Of a stretch of DNA of 64,000 nt, positions 35,603-44,580 are shown piece by piece. Both the position numbers and the translations under genes were made by a program. Within the stretch, counting starts at the first letter, position 1; each line of letters starts with the position of its first letter. Origin of the DNA: Shewanella kaireitica (GTDB lineage Bacteria; Pseudomonadota; Gammaproteobacteria; Enterobacterales; Shewanellaceae); NCBI RefSeq assembly GCF_023284045.1, contig NZ_JAKIKQ010000001.1, positions 248,001 to 312,000 of the forward strand. Direction: 5' to 3'. The notes below the pieces were generated by a model. That model did not search any database. It saw only the letters and a list, made by a program, of their open reading frames with translations, and was not told the origin of the DNA.

Positions 35603-37549
35603 ATGAGCAATGTTGGCATCTTCAGACCTAATGAAAAGCCTGCTGGTGAGCCTTTGGCGCCACTAGAAACCAATTCTAATCGTCTTGAGTTGTTAGCGCC
35701 TGCTAAAAATGCAGACTTTGGTATTGAAGCTGTTCGCCATGGTGCTGATGCTGTATATATCGGCGGCCCAGCATTTGGCGCTCGTGCAACCGCAGGTAAT
35801 AGTGTCGAAGACATTGCTCGTCTATGTACCTTTGCTCATCAATATCACGCTCAAGTTTTTGTTGCTATCAATACTATCTTGATGGATGAAGGGGAGCTTG
35901 AAGCGGCACAAAAGCTGATTTGGCAAGTTTATGAAGCCGGTGCTGATGCGCTGATCGTGCAAGACATGGGGATCCTCCAACTCGACTTACCGCCAATTGC
36001 GCTGCATGCCAGTACCCAGATGGATAACCGAAATCCTGAAAAAGTGGCATTTTTAGAGCAGGTTGGTTTTTCGCAAGTTGTGCTTGCCCGTGAACTTGGC
36101 TTGAGCCAGATCCGTGATGTTGCTGCTAAAACCAATATGCAAATTGAATTCTTTATTCATGGCGCGCTATGTGTTGCTTACAGTGGTTTGTGTAATTTAA
36201 GTCACTCTTTCAGTAACCGTAGTGCTAACCGTGGTGAATGTTCTCAATTGTGTCGTTTACCGGGCGATTTAAAGACCCGTCAAGGTGAAGTGCTAGCGCA
36301 GAATGAACACTTACTATCATTAAAAGACAATAACCAAACAGATAACTTAGAAGCGTTAATTGATGCCGGTGTACGCTCATTTAAAATTGAAGGCCGCCTT
36401 AAAGATCTCAGCTACGTAAAAAATGTGACTGCTCATTATCGCCAAGAGCTGGATAAGATTATCGCTAAGCGTCCGGAGTTTAGTGCATCATCCCATGGTC
36501 GTTGCGAACATACTTTTACGCCTGATCCAGAGAAAACTTTCAACCGCGGCAAAACCGATTATTTTGTCCATGAACGTAGCCAGGGGATGAATGACTTCCG
36601 TTCACCAAAATATATTGGTGAAGAAGTCGCAACCGTTAAGCGTATAGGCAAAGATTTTATTGAAGTCGCCTCGGAGCATACGTTCAACAATGGTGATGGT
36701 CTATGCTTTTTCCCAAGTAACTATGCCGAAGCTAAACAGTCGGACGACAAGTTAAAAGGGCTGCGAGTCAATCGCGCAGACGGCTTAAAGCTATTTGTTG
36801 CCCGTATGCCTAAAGAGCTACAGGTCGGCATGACCATTTATCGAAACCATAATCAGGCCTTTGAAGCGGTATTGGCGAAAGAATCTGCCAAGCGAATTAT
36901 TGGCGTCGATATTACCCTTAGCGATAGTGATGAGGGCGTGTCATTGACCATGACTGATGTCTACGGTCACACTGCAACACAGTCTTTAGTTTGCGAAAAA
37001 ACGCCGGCCACCGATGTTGAAAAGGCACTAAAAGGCTTACGTAAACAGCTGGGTAAACTGGGTAGTACCGACTTTAATGCTCAACAGATTAACATTGAAA
37101 CAGCACAGGCGTGGTTTATTCCTACCTCTGTACTAAATGGCTTACGACGTGACACAGTGGCAGCACTAGAGTTGGCACGAGTCAATGATTATCAACGGCC
37201 TAAAGCATGGGAGTATAATCGTGATGCGGTATACCCAATGAAGCACTTAAGCTACTTAGGTAATGTGGCTAATGATAAGGCGAAAGCGTTTTATCAGCGT
37301 CATGGGGTTATTGATATTCAAGACACCTATGAGAAAAACGGTGTTACTGAAGATGTACCATTAATGGTTACTAAGCACTGCCTGCGCTTTAACTTTAATT
37401 TGTGCCCGAAAGAGGTGCCAGGGATTAAAGCCGATCCTATGGTGTTAGAAATAGGCAAAGATGTATTAAAGCTGGTTTTTGATTGCCCTAAATGTGAAAT
37501 GCTGGTGGTTGCAGAAAACAGGCAAGTGCCCAGCTCACAGAAAGTGTAA
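35603..37549 (+). CDS. rlhA: 23S rRNA C2501 hydroxylase, peptidase U32 family
   Basis: 648 residues, close in length and sequence to E. coli RlhA (YdcP), which makes 5-hydroxycytidine at position 2501 of 23S rRNA. The U32 core is clear: LELLAPAKNADFGIEAVRHGADAVYIGGPAFGAR, IEFFIHGALCVAYSGLCNLS, NRGECSQLCRLP and DAGVRSFKIEGRLKD. Conserved Cys at these positions and KHCLRFNFNLCPKE near the C-terminus could hold an Fe-S cluster. The longer C-terminus separates it from the shorter YegQ/TrhP and YhbU types. I use ATG 35603 (GAGTG upstream) instead of TTG 35588. Monocistronic with its own terminator. Confidence 0.9.
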   Translation: MSNVGIFRPNEKPAGEPLAPLETNSNRLELLAPAKNADFGIEAVRHGADAVYIGGPAFGARATAGNSVEDIARLCTFAHQYHAQVFVAINTILMDEGELEAAQKLIWQVYEAGADALIVQDMGILQLDLPPIALHASTQMDNRNPEKVAFLEQVGFSQVVLARELGLSQIRDVAAKTNMQIEFFIHGALCVAYSGLCNLSHSFSNRSANRGECSQLCRLPGDLKTRQGEVLAQNEHLLSLKDNNQTDNLEALIDAGVRSFKIEGRLKDLSYVKNVTAHYRQELDKIIAKRPEFSASSHGRCEHTFTPDPEKTFNRGKTDYFVHERSQGMNDFRSPKYIGEEVATVKRIGKDFIEVASEHTFNNGDGLCFFPSNYAEAKQSDDKLKGLRVNRADGLKLFVARMPKELQVGMTIYRNHNQAFEAVLAKESAKRIIGVDITLSDSDEGVSLTMTDVYGHTATQSLVCEKTPATDVEKALKGLRKQLGKLGSTDFNAQQINIETAQAWFIPTSVLNGLRRDTVAALELARVNDYQRPKAWEYNRDAVYPMKHLSYLGNVANDKAKAFYQRHGVIDIQDTYEKNGVTEDVPLMVTKHCLRFNFNLCPKEVPGIKADPMVLEIGKDVLKLVFDCPKCEMLVVAENRQVPSSQKV

Positions 37550-37560
37550 ACAGTAAAAAG

Positions 37561-37583
37561 AATCGCCTTATGGCGATTTTTTT
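37561..37583 (+). terminator. Terminator after rlhA
   Basis: AATCGCC-TTAT-GGCGATTTTTTT: 7-bp stem, four-base loop, T-run. Confidence 0.9.
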
Positions 37584-37685
37584 ATGCCTCATGTAAGTTA
37601 TAGCTATCAGTTTACATTGAATAAAGATAGCTATGAACTCGTAGGGCTACTGCAGTTCTATACATAAAATATTAAGGAAAATAAA

Positions 37686-38060
37686 ATGGGATTGTTAGAT
37701 TCGCTGATGGGAAATGCTTCTGAGGTTAACCTTGAAGAGCTAACTGAAGAACTTAGCCCGATTATGGCTGACAATGAGTCACTGGCTCTGGCATATAAAG
37801 TGGTTAGAGACATGTTTGTGTTTACCAACAAGCGGTTAATTCTCATTGATAAACAGGGAGTAACGGGTAAGAAGGTTAGCTACCATTCTGTACCGTATAA
37901 AGCGATTACTCATTTTGAAGTAGAAACCGCGGGTCGGTTTGATATGGATGCAGAGCTAAAGTTATGGATTTCTGGGCAAAAAGATCCATTAGTTAAAGAG
38001 CTAAAGCGTGGCACTGATGTGGTCGGCATTCAAAAGACTATCGCTAACTTTTCGCTGTAA
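37686..38060 (+). CDS. Bacterial PH-domain protein, 124 aa
   Basis: Matches the bacterial Pleckstrin-homology (bPH_1) type: MGLLDSLMGNASEVN start, DMFVFTNKRLILIDKQGVTGKKVSYHSVPYKAITHFEVETAG in the centre, and a C-terminal helix. Soluble and cytoplasmic; function unknown in bacteria. AAGGA lies before ATG. Convergent with the ATPase gene; a small hairpin CCGCAGC/GCTGCGG overlaps that gene's end near 38096-38116. Confidence 0.85.
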   Translation: MGLLDSLMGNASEVNLEELTEELSPIMADNESLALAYKVVRDMFVFTNKRLILIDKQGVTGKKVSYHSVPYKAITHFEVETAGRFDMDAELKLWISGQKDPLVKELKRGTDVVGIQKTIANFSL

Positions 38061-38107
38061 GTCCCGTGCTTATCACGTTTGCTACTCAGTCAATGGCCGC
38101 AGCACAT

Positions 38108-39289
38108 TTAGCTGCGGTTGCTCCAGCGCCAACTTGGCTTGCTGAGTATGTCTTGGCCTATAATCTCAGTTTGCCCTAACTGCTTATCCAGCTCTATCAA
38201 ATTACAATCTTCAAACTGATTCAGTGAGTTAATTAGTCGATTGGCATGGGAAACTACCCATAACTGACAGCGCTCGGAGGCTTTAACGATTAAGCGAGAA
38301 AGCGCTGGCAGTAGATCGGGGTGCAAACTCGTTTCAGGCTCATTAAGTACCATCAATTCTGGCGGACGTGGAGTCAGCAATGCTGCGACCAGTAAGAGGT
38401 AGCGTAAGGTTCCGTCTGATAGTTCAGCAGCATTAAGTGGCCTTAACAAACCTTGTTGATGAAACTTAAGGCTCAACATGCCATTTGACTCATATTCAAT
38501 GACCACATGAGCGCCCGGAAACGCGTCGCTTAAAGCGGTATCGAACGCTTCTCTATCGCCCACTTCAAAAATGGTTTGAATCGCGGAGGCTAGATCTCTG
38601 CCGTCATGATGTAGAACCGGTGTGCGGGTTCCAAGCTGTGGTTTACGGGCTGGAGCGTCGCTGTCACTGCGAAAGTGATCGTAAAAGCGCCAAGCGCGAA
38701 TGTTATCGCGTAGGCGGATCACCTCGGGCGTTCGCTCAGGGTCAGCAAGTTCAGTAAAGATACTATCGCTATGCTGCATATGGACATTCAAGGTTTGCCA
38801 GCCAGCAGGTTTATCCTTGCCAGTACGGCTTTTGACTAAGGCAGAGCGGCGTTCAACCAGCACAGTGGATGGGCGATAAACATTACCAACCCAAATTGCC
38901 TCACGCTTAATTTGCGGATCTAAACCGAATAGAGTGGTGGAGTCGGGCTTAGGTAAGCCAAGCTCAATTAAGTAACTGAATTCGTCGCTGGCAAAACCAA
39001 GCTTTAACCGTTTGACCTCTTGCCTAACGGTCGGCTCAACCGGTGTTTCCCCAGCAAGCATCGCACGCGAAAGTGTTTCAGGCCCGGCCCAAAAGCTAGA
39101 GTCTAATCCACCTTCTAGGGCCAGTGCGTTGACGACTCCACCTTGAGCTGTTTGAGCCAATAGCCTTAGCGCTTTGTAAAGGTTGGATTTACCACTGCCA
39201 TTGGCCCCTGTCACCAGGTTTAGCTGTGCCAGTGGTATAGTAATATCACGTAAAGAGCGATAGTTTTTAATGGCAAGTGCGGTTAGCAT
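38108..39289 (-). CDS. AAA_21-type ATPase, RecF/SMC-like, 393 aa
   Basis: Walker A GANGSGKSN at about 29-37, following MLTALAIKNYRSLRDITIPLAQLNLVTG, the typical RecF/OLD-type start. An ABC-like signature region (LSDGTLRYLLLVAALL) and Walker B with MVLNEPETSLHPDLLPAL are present, then a D-loop and SHANRLINSL switch His. No TOPRIM nuclease domain is attached, unlike OLD proteins. Homologues occur both as lone housekeeping genes and in defence modules; no partner nuclease is adjacent here, so I make no defence claim. Confidence 0.85.
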   Translation of the reverse strand: MLTALAIKNYRSLRDITIPLAQLNLVTGANGSGKSNLYKALRLLAQTAQGGVVNALALEGGLDSSFWAGPETLSRAMLAGETPVEPTVRQEVKRLKLGFASDEFSYLIELGLPKPDSTTLFGLDPQIKREAIWVGNVYRPSTVLVERRSALVKSRTGKDKPAGWQTLNVHMQHSDSIFTELADPERTPEVIRLRDNIRAWRFYDHFRSDSDAPARKPQLGTRTPVLHHDGRDLASAIQTIFEVGDREAFDTALSDAFPGAHVVIEYESNGMLSLKFHQQGLLRPLNAAELSDGTLRYLLLVAALLTPRPPELMVLNEPETSLHPDLLPALSRLIVKASERCQLWVVSHANRLINSLNQFEDCNLIELDKQLGQTEIIGQDILSKPSWRWSNRS

Positions 39290-39422
39290 TTAGAGCTCAT
39301 GTCTGACAATAGGTTAGGTATCACTTTAACGAGCAATTAATACTACTGTCTATGGTGTATTTATAATTAGGCTTGTTGATACTAAACGTAATCGCTATAT
39401 TAGTTTTCTGATCTTTTATCGA

Positions 39423-40577
39423 TTAGACCAACACCTCATTAAGCACTCTTTGCCAGTTTTGTCCCATGATCTTATCGCGTTGGTTACTCGTAAAGCCTGC
39501 CTTACCCAGCGCCAAGTCAATACGCTCCATGCGATCGATATGGTTCAGTTCAGGGATCACCACATGCACAGGTTCAACATCGTAACCGAGTACATTTTTC
39601 TCTCGTAGGCTATGCCACCAATCAAGATACTGCTTAACCCCTTCAGCGTTGTTGTTATTAAGTTTTAGTAGATTTTTCTGGCCTCTAAGGGGGTAATCAT
39701 TGGCAATAGCGACGGCATCAATCCCAGCCACTTTAGCGACATGCTTCAAATGGCTTATATAGTGCTCTGTTGTCGGTACTTTATCGTTAGTAAGCCAAAA
39801 GCTCATCATAAATACCCCAAACAGGCCGCCGGTATCACTAATGGCTTTAATCACTTCATCAGGGCTGCAACGTGCATGATTAACAATAGCGCGCACAGCG
39901 CCATGGCTTTGTACGATTGGGGATCTGCTTATTTTTGCAGTGTCGAGCGCAGCTTGCGGACTTGAGTGGCTGACATCCACTAGAATGTTTTTCTGATTGA
40001 GTTTATCAATGAGCGCTTCACCCGCTTTGGTTAACGGCAGGTTTAAGCCGCCACTGGCATCGTTATCCAATGCCCCGCCGCTAAATCGGTTACCGTAATG
40101 GTGAGTAAGCTGCAGGGCGCGTAGACCTTGAGCATGAAATTCATCGACTTGGTTTAAGTTGTTATCAATACTCTCCTCAACGCAGTCAGCGCCTTGGATT
40201 TGAAAAAACACAGCGGTGCGATCGGTCTGCTTTGCCCGTTTGATATCAGAGCTATTTAGGCCAAGGATCAACTTATCCCTGTTAGCCTCAACTCGGCTTT
40301 TTGCCTCTGCAATACTTTTGATACAAGCTTTATAAGTACGCTTATAGTTAGTGGTGCCATCGGGCTGTTTAATGGCTTCGATGGCAGATATGTCACAAAG
40401 ATAAGCATCAATTTTGGAGCTGCTTAGGTCTGCTAAGTCATCAGGAAGAAAGCAAAGGCCATCAATAAATAGGCGCCGTTCGTTACTGGCTAGCGCGGGC
40501 AGAGAACCGAGTTGGCTCAAGATGGTGCCAGCGGTAATTCCTTTAATCAGTTGACGTCTATTAATTAGGTTTTGCAT
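39423..40577 (-). CDS. Tat-exported M19 (membrane dipeptidase) homologue with altered metal site, 384 aa
   Basis: The N-terminus NRRQLIKGITAGTIL is a twin-arginine signal, cleaved near ALAS. The rest is a TIM-barrel amidohydrolase of the M19 dipeptidase family: LTHHYGNRFSGGAL, KAGEALIDKLNQKNILVDVSHSSPQAALD, QSHGAVRAIVNHARC and the C-terminal GQNWQRVL. Two metal His are kept (VDVSHSS and QSHGA). The usual H-x-D near the start reads IDGLCFLPD, the bridging Glu strand reads FFQIQGAD with Gln, and SDFDG reads ANDYPL. Dipeptidase activity is therefore doubtful. AAGGA precedes ATG. Confidence 0.82.
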   Translation of the reverse strand: MQNLINRRQLIKGITAGTILSQLGSLPALASNERRLFIDGLCFLPDDLADLSSSKIDAYLCDISAIEAIKQPDGTTNYKRTYKACIKSIAEAKSRVEANRDKLILGLNSSDIKRAKQTDRTAVFFQIQGADCVEESIDNNLNQVDEFHAQGLRALQLTHHYGNRFSGGALDNDASGGLNLPLTKAGEALIDKLNQKNILVDVSHSSPQAALDTAKISRSPIVQSHGAVRAIVNHARCSPDEVIKAISDTGGLFGVFMMSFWLTNDKVPTTEHYISHLKHVAKVAGIDAVAIANDYPLRGQKNLLKLNNNNAEGVKQYLDWWHSLREKNVLGYDVEPVHVVIPELNHIDRMERIDLALGKAGFTSNQRDKIMGQNWQRVLNEVLV

Positions 40578-40904
40578 ATTTGTCCTTTGTCTTCATTAGA
40601 TTAGCGACACTTATCGTTATGCTTGCCATATTAGCCTATATGTCTTTATGAGTTCAAAATGGATCTAGCGGATTGTGGATTATTGCTTTTCATCAGTCTT
40701 ATATGAGGCGTTCTAAACAACTATTACGGCATACTTCACCGCGAGTTTTTGGCTTGTTTGGTGGGTTTATTCGACTATTCGACGGCTTGACAATGGTTAA
40801 CTCTTCAGTGAGTATCGAGGCCAAATTGAAGTGAAATCGTTAATAATTAAAAGCTTTTAAATTAAAGCCTAATATAAAAATAAATGTAAATTGAGGAAAT
40901 GGCT
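40578..40904. other. Divergent intergenic region before the TRAP genes
   Basis: About 325 bases, becoming very AT-rich toward the TRAP gene (40840-40890), probably its promoter. No defined operator recognised. Confidence 0.4.
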
Positions 40905-41831
40905 ATGTTGCATCGTGCATTAATGCTCGCTCTATTATTGGTATTGCCAGCGTCGGCTCAGGCTGAGAACTATTCTATTGGCACGGGTGGCCAAAGTGGG
41001 ATCTATTACCCTTTTGGTGGCGCCTTAGCCAAAGTTTGGTCTGATAAGGTTCCTGAAGTAAACGTAAAAGCTGAAGTGACTGCCGCATCAGTAGAGAACA
41101 CTATTAAGGTGGTGCGTGGTGACATGATTGCCGGGATTGCAATGGGTAATGTGGTACTTGATGCTTATAAAGGGGAAGGCAAATTTAGAAGTGCCATGCC
41201 TGTAAATACCTTGTTCGCGCTATACCCGAACTTAGTCCATGCAATCAGTTTAGAAAATTCAGGTATTACCTCTCTAGCCGATCTTAAAGGCAAGCGTATC
41301 TCTTTGGGCGCGCCAGCGAGCGGCACCGCGGTAACTTCTGCTGCGTTACTGGAATCTATTGGTATTGATGTAAAAAAAGATATTAAAGCGGTTTATCTGA
41401 ATTACTCAGAGACCACTAACGCATTAGCTAACGGTCAGATTGATGCCGGCTTTATTGTGGGTGGCCAAGGCGTTGGCGCAGTGACTCAAGTTGCACTGAC
41501 GCATAAAGTTAATATCATTCCGGTCTCAGCAGCGGAGAGTGCGGCATTTATCAAGCAAAACCCAGCTTATAGCAGCTATACCATACCTGCCGATGTCTAT
41601 AACAACGTGGGCGCTGTGCCGACACTCAGCGTGTGGAATGTGATTGTGGTGAGCGCTAAGATGAGTGATGAGATGGCATTCAATCTTACAAAAGCAGCCT
41701 TTGAAAACATGAGCGAAGTACAAAAAGTGGTGAAAGTGGCTGAAGCTACAACCCCTGATAATGCAGGTCGGTTAGAAGGTGTGCCATTGCACCCTGGCGC
41801 GCAAAAGTACCTAGACTCGTTGGCTAAATAG
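40905..41831 (+). CDS. TAXI-type TRAP transporter solute-binding protein, 308 aa
   Basis: Signal peptide MLHRALMLALLLVLPASAQA, then the TAXI-family start NYSIGTGGQSGIYYPFGGALAK and features such as SLGAPASGTAVTSAALLESIGI and DAGFIVGGQGVGAV. It binds a substrate in the periplasm and delivers it to the fused permease. Of two nearby ATGs, 40905 has GAGG eight bases upstream; 40899 is too close to it. A hairpin lies between this gene and the permease. The substrate is unknown (glutamate, acids and others are known for the family). Confidence 0.9.
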   Translation: MLHRALMLALLLVLPASAQAENYSIGTGGQSGIYYPFGGALAKVWSDKVPEVNVKAEVTAASVENTIKVVRGDMIAGIAMGNVVLDAYKGEGKFRSAMPVNTLFALYPNLVHAISLENSGITSLADLKGKRISLGAPASGTAVTSAALLESIGIDVKKDIKAVYLNYSETTNALANGQIDAGFIVGGQGVGAVTQVALTHKVNIIPVSAAESAAFIKQNPAYSSYTIPADVYNNVGAVPTLSVWNVIVVSAKMSDEMAFNLTKAAFENMSEVQKVVKVAEATTPDNAGRLEGVPLHPGAQKYLDSLAK

Positions 41832-41901
41832 TTTACTTTTCAGTAAGCGATTCTTGAAGTCGACTATCTGCAACAGTTAATCAATGACTGTTAAAACCAT
41901 T

Positions 41902-41936
41902 AATAAAGGCAGCTTTGGGTTGCCTTTATTTTATTT
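41902..41936 (+). terminator. Intercistronic terminator/attenuator between TRAP genes
   Basis: AATAAAGGCA-GCTTTGGGT-TGCCTTTATT followed by TTATTT. It probably lowers permease expression relative to the binding protein, a common arrangement for transporters. Confidence 0.82.
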
Positions 41937-42021
41937 AGCTTATATCCCAAATGCCCGCAATCTATCACCGATTGAACATGAGTGGCGGAGCATTTGAGAG
42001 TAGATAATTTGAGGACATGCT

Positions 42022-43953
42022 ATGAGCCCTCTTCAACAAAATAGTGATGCGGATGCGACAACTGAAGCGCCTGTTGTAATACCACTTCCCCATGAATCGA
42101 CCGTTAAGTATCTCGGTTACGTGATTCTTGCCATCGCGGTGGCGCTGTCATCATTCCAAATATGGCAGGGGATCACCTCAACCATTTCGGCTACCTACTT
42201 TCGTCCAGTGCACTTGTGCTGGGTATTGGTATTGATCTTTTTACATTACCCACTGATAAGTAATCGATATAACAAGGGCTATATGCTCGGTCGCGTGACC
42301 GATCTACTGTTGTGTGGACTGACCGTTTTTGCCGGATATCGGATGCTGATCTTCGACTACAACGATATTGACCACCTGTTGTATGGCTTAGGCAATATCG
42401 ACCTAGCGGCTGGTTGCGCCTTGCTACTGTTATTATTGGAAGGGTGTCGCCGCACTGTCGGTTGGGTGATGGTGATGATTGCTGGGCTATTTTTAGCTTA
42501 CAGCGCATTTGGTGATATGTTGCCGGGCGCGTTAGCAACTAAAGCCTACTCGTTGCAGGAGCTTATTCAATTCCAGATCTTCTCTGCGAATGGGGTATTT
42601 GGCTCCGCCTTGGGGATTGCCGCGACCACAGTGTTCATTTTTGTACTATTTGGTGCTTTTCTTGAGGTCACTGGTGCAGGCAAGTTCTTTATCGATTTGG
42701 CTTTCTCTATTGCGGGGAAATATCGTGGTGGGCCTGCCAAAGCTGCGGTTTTAGCATCTGCGGGTTTAGGTTCCATTTCTGGCTCCGCTATCGCCAATAC
42801 AGTGACCACAGGCTCGGTAACGATTCCGATGATGAAGAAGCTTGGCTATACGCCTGAGCAGTCCGCAGGCATTGAAGCCGCTGCATCAACGGGTGGGCAG
42901 ATCATGCCGCCAATTATGGGGGCGGGCGCTTTTGTTATGGCGCAGTTTACGGGCGTGCCCTATAGCGACATTATGCTGGCATCAATCGCACCGGCTATTC
43001 TCTACTTTTTCTGTACTTTATTGTACGTGCATCTAATGGCTTGTAAGTTAAATCTGCAAGCAGCTAGTCGCACAGAGGCTGTTATCGAGGTAATGAAACA
43101 AGGGGCACATCATCTTATTCCACTGGTGATTATCACTGTGCTATTGATGATGGCTTACTCGCCATTGTTGGTTGGTGTTGCCGGCTGCGCCGCGATACTA
43201 CTTACCGCCGCTTTACGTAAACATAGCCGTATAGGCCTTAGTAAATTTATCTCAGGAATGAAAAGTGGGGCGCTAATGGCGCTGCCTATTTCAGTTGCGT
43301 GTGGTGCTGCAGGCATTATTGTTGGCGTGGTGGGGCAAACTGGCATTGGGCTGCAGTTTACCCAGTTTGTGATGGATTTCTCTGGCGGTTATATGCTGGT
43401 GGCCTTGGGCTTAATCAGTATCGTCGCCTTAGTATTAGGCATGGGTTTACCAGTAACTGCTGCTTACATCGTATTGGCCGTGATGGCTGTACCTATGTTG
43501 GGCGACTTTGGCTTACCGCTACTCACTGCGCATCTAATCGTATTTTGGTTATCGCAGACATCTAACGTGACACCACCGATTGCACTGGCGGCATTTGCAG
43601 GGGCAGGTGTTGCTAATGCCAATCCAATGAAGTCCTCAGTTGAAGCGTTTAAGCTAGCAGGAGGCCTGTTTATGATCCCGATAATGATGGCTTATACCGA
43701 CTTACTCAATCCGGATGCAGGTGTATTGGCATTTGGATTTGCCATACTGCAAACGGCGACGATTATCTTGGCGTTAGCAATTGCGATTGAAGGTTATCTG
43801 CTGCGCGCTTTATCAAGCGTTGAGCGTATTATTGCTTTTGCTGCAGTGCCACTGGTGTTGTTCAATCCATTTGGTGCGGGCTTTGTTGGCATGTTGATTA
43901 TATTGGGCTTGTTGGTCAAGCAGTGGAAAACCATGGTAAAGGTAGCTGTTTAG
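42022..43953 (+). CDS. TRAP transporter fused permease (DctQM type), 643 aa
   Basis: Many hydrophobic segments. The N-terminal third corresponds to the small 4-TM subunit; the remainder is the large DctM-like subunit with the family blocks GSISGSAIANTVTTGSVTIPMMKKLGYTPEQSAGIEAAASTGGQIMPPIMGAGAFVMA and LGMGLPVTAAYIV. Inner-membrane, Na+-driven uptake together with the TAXI binding protein. GAGG lies seven bases before ATG. The operon ends at a strong hairpin. Confidence 0.93.
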   Translation: MSPLQQNSDADATTEAPVVIPLPHESTVKYLGYVILAIAVALSSFQIWQGITSTISATYFRPVHLCWVLVLIFLHYPLISNRYNKGYMLGRVTDLLLCGLTVFAGYRMLIFDYNDIDHLLYGLGNIDLAAGCALLLLLLEGCRRTVGWVMVMIAGLFLAYSAFGDMLPGALATKAYSLQELIQFQIFSANGVFGSALGIAATTVFIFVLFGAFLEVTGAGKFFIDLAFSIAGKYRGGPAKAAVLASAGLGSISGSAIANTVTTGSVTIPMMKKLGYTPEQSAGIEAAASTGGQIMPPIMGAGAFVMAQFTGVPYSDIMLASIAPAILYFFCTLLYVHLMACKLNLQAASRTEAVIEVMKQGAHHLIPLVIITVLLMMAYSPLLVGVAGCAAILLTAALRKHSRIGLSKFISGMKSGALMALPISVACGAAGIIVGVVGQTGIGLQFTQFVMDFSGGYMLVALGLISIVALVLGMGLPVTAAYIVLAVMAVPMLGDFGLPLLTAHLIVFWLSQTSNVTPPIALAAFAGAGVANANPMKSSVEAFKLAGGLFMIPIMMAYTDLLNPDAGVLAFGFAILQTATIILALAIAIEGYLLRALSSVERIIAFAAVPLVLFNPFGAGFVGMLIILGLLVKQWKTMVKVAV

Positions 43954-43959
43954 TATTTT

Positions 43960-43991
43960 AGTACCAGCCAAGTGCAGACTTGGCTGGTACT
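43960..43991. terminator. Hairpin between TRAP permease and csdE
   Basis: AGTACCAGCCAAGT-GCAG-ACTTGGCTGGTACT, a perfect 14-bp stem between convergent genes. No T-run on either strand. Confidence 0.7.
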
Positions 43992-44015
43992 GGATTTAGC
44001 CGATGAAGCTTGGCG

Positions 44016-44471
44016 TTACTTGCTATCAACAGCACCTGCTTTAATCGCTTGTGCTAACGCCAGTAAACCATTGGTACGAGATGGGCTTAGCTGACCTTGT
44101 AAGCCAAGCTGAGTAAAATAATCATCTGCATCGAATGCGTTAATTTCTGCACTCGTTTTGCCATTACAGGCAATCAATAATAGTGTGACCAACCCTTTAA
44201 CTATGCGAGCATCGCTGTCTGCAAGAAAGTAATGCTTGCCATCTATTTCACTGTGATACAACCAAGCATCACTTTCGCAGCCTCTAACCTGAGCGCTTTC
44301 AACACGGTATTTATCGGCAAGTTTAGTTAAGCTTTTACCTAGTAACATAATATGGCGGTAACGTTCTTGCCAGTTGTTTGCTTGTTGAAATAGCGCTAAC
44401 GTTGCCTGAGCCGATTGGCTGAACTCTACTGCTAAAAAATCTGCTGTTGAAGGTTGGATTGACTGACTCAT
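44016..44471 (-). CDS. csdE: SufE/CsdE-family sulfur acceptor, 151 aa
   Basis: Accepts persulfide sulfur from the neighbouring cysteine desulfurase. Conserved acceptor Cys65 lies in QVRGCESDAW; WQERYRHIMLLGK and PSRTNGLLALAQAI are family blocks. I start at ATG 44471, which has AGG upstream and gives the family length; the longer frame from 44573 adds 34 non-family residues. It lies 109 bases after csdA on the same strand. CsdE fits the pairing with a lone desulfurase outside a suf cluster; SufE is the alternative name. Confidence 0.87.
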   Translation of the reverse strand: MSQSIQPSTADFLAVEFSQSAQATLALFQQANNWQERYRHIMLLGKSLTKLADKYRVESAQVRGCESDAWLYHSEIDGKHYFLADSDARIVKGLVTLLLIACNGKTSAEINAFDADDYFTQLGLQGQLSPSRTNGLLALAQAIKAGAVDSK

Positions 44472-44580
44472 ACTCGACCTAAGATTAATGTAATGGTGAT
44501 TGATTAATATAGTTGTAAAGAATATTAACTGACTTATGTAACCGTCAGCTTTTGATTTAAAGCAGCCTAGCATCTGGTGG

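Noticed and set aside
38108-39289. AAA_21 ATPase as part of a phage-defence system
   Set aside because: No adjacent nuclease, toxin or methylase; neighbours are housekeeping-like genes, so defence cannot be supported.
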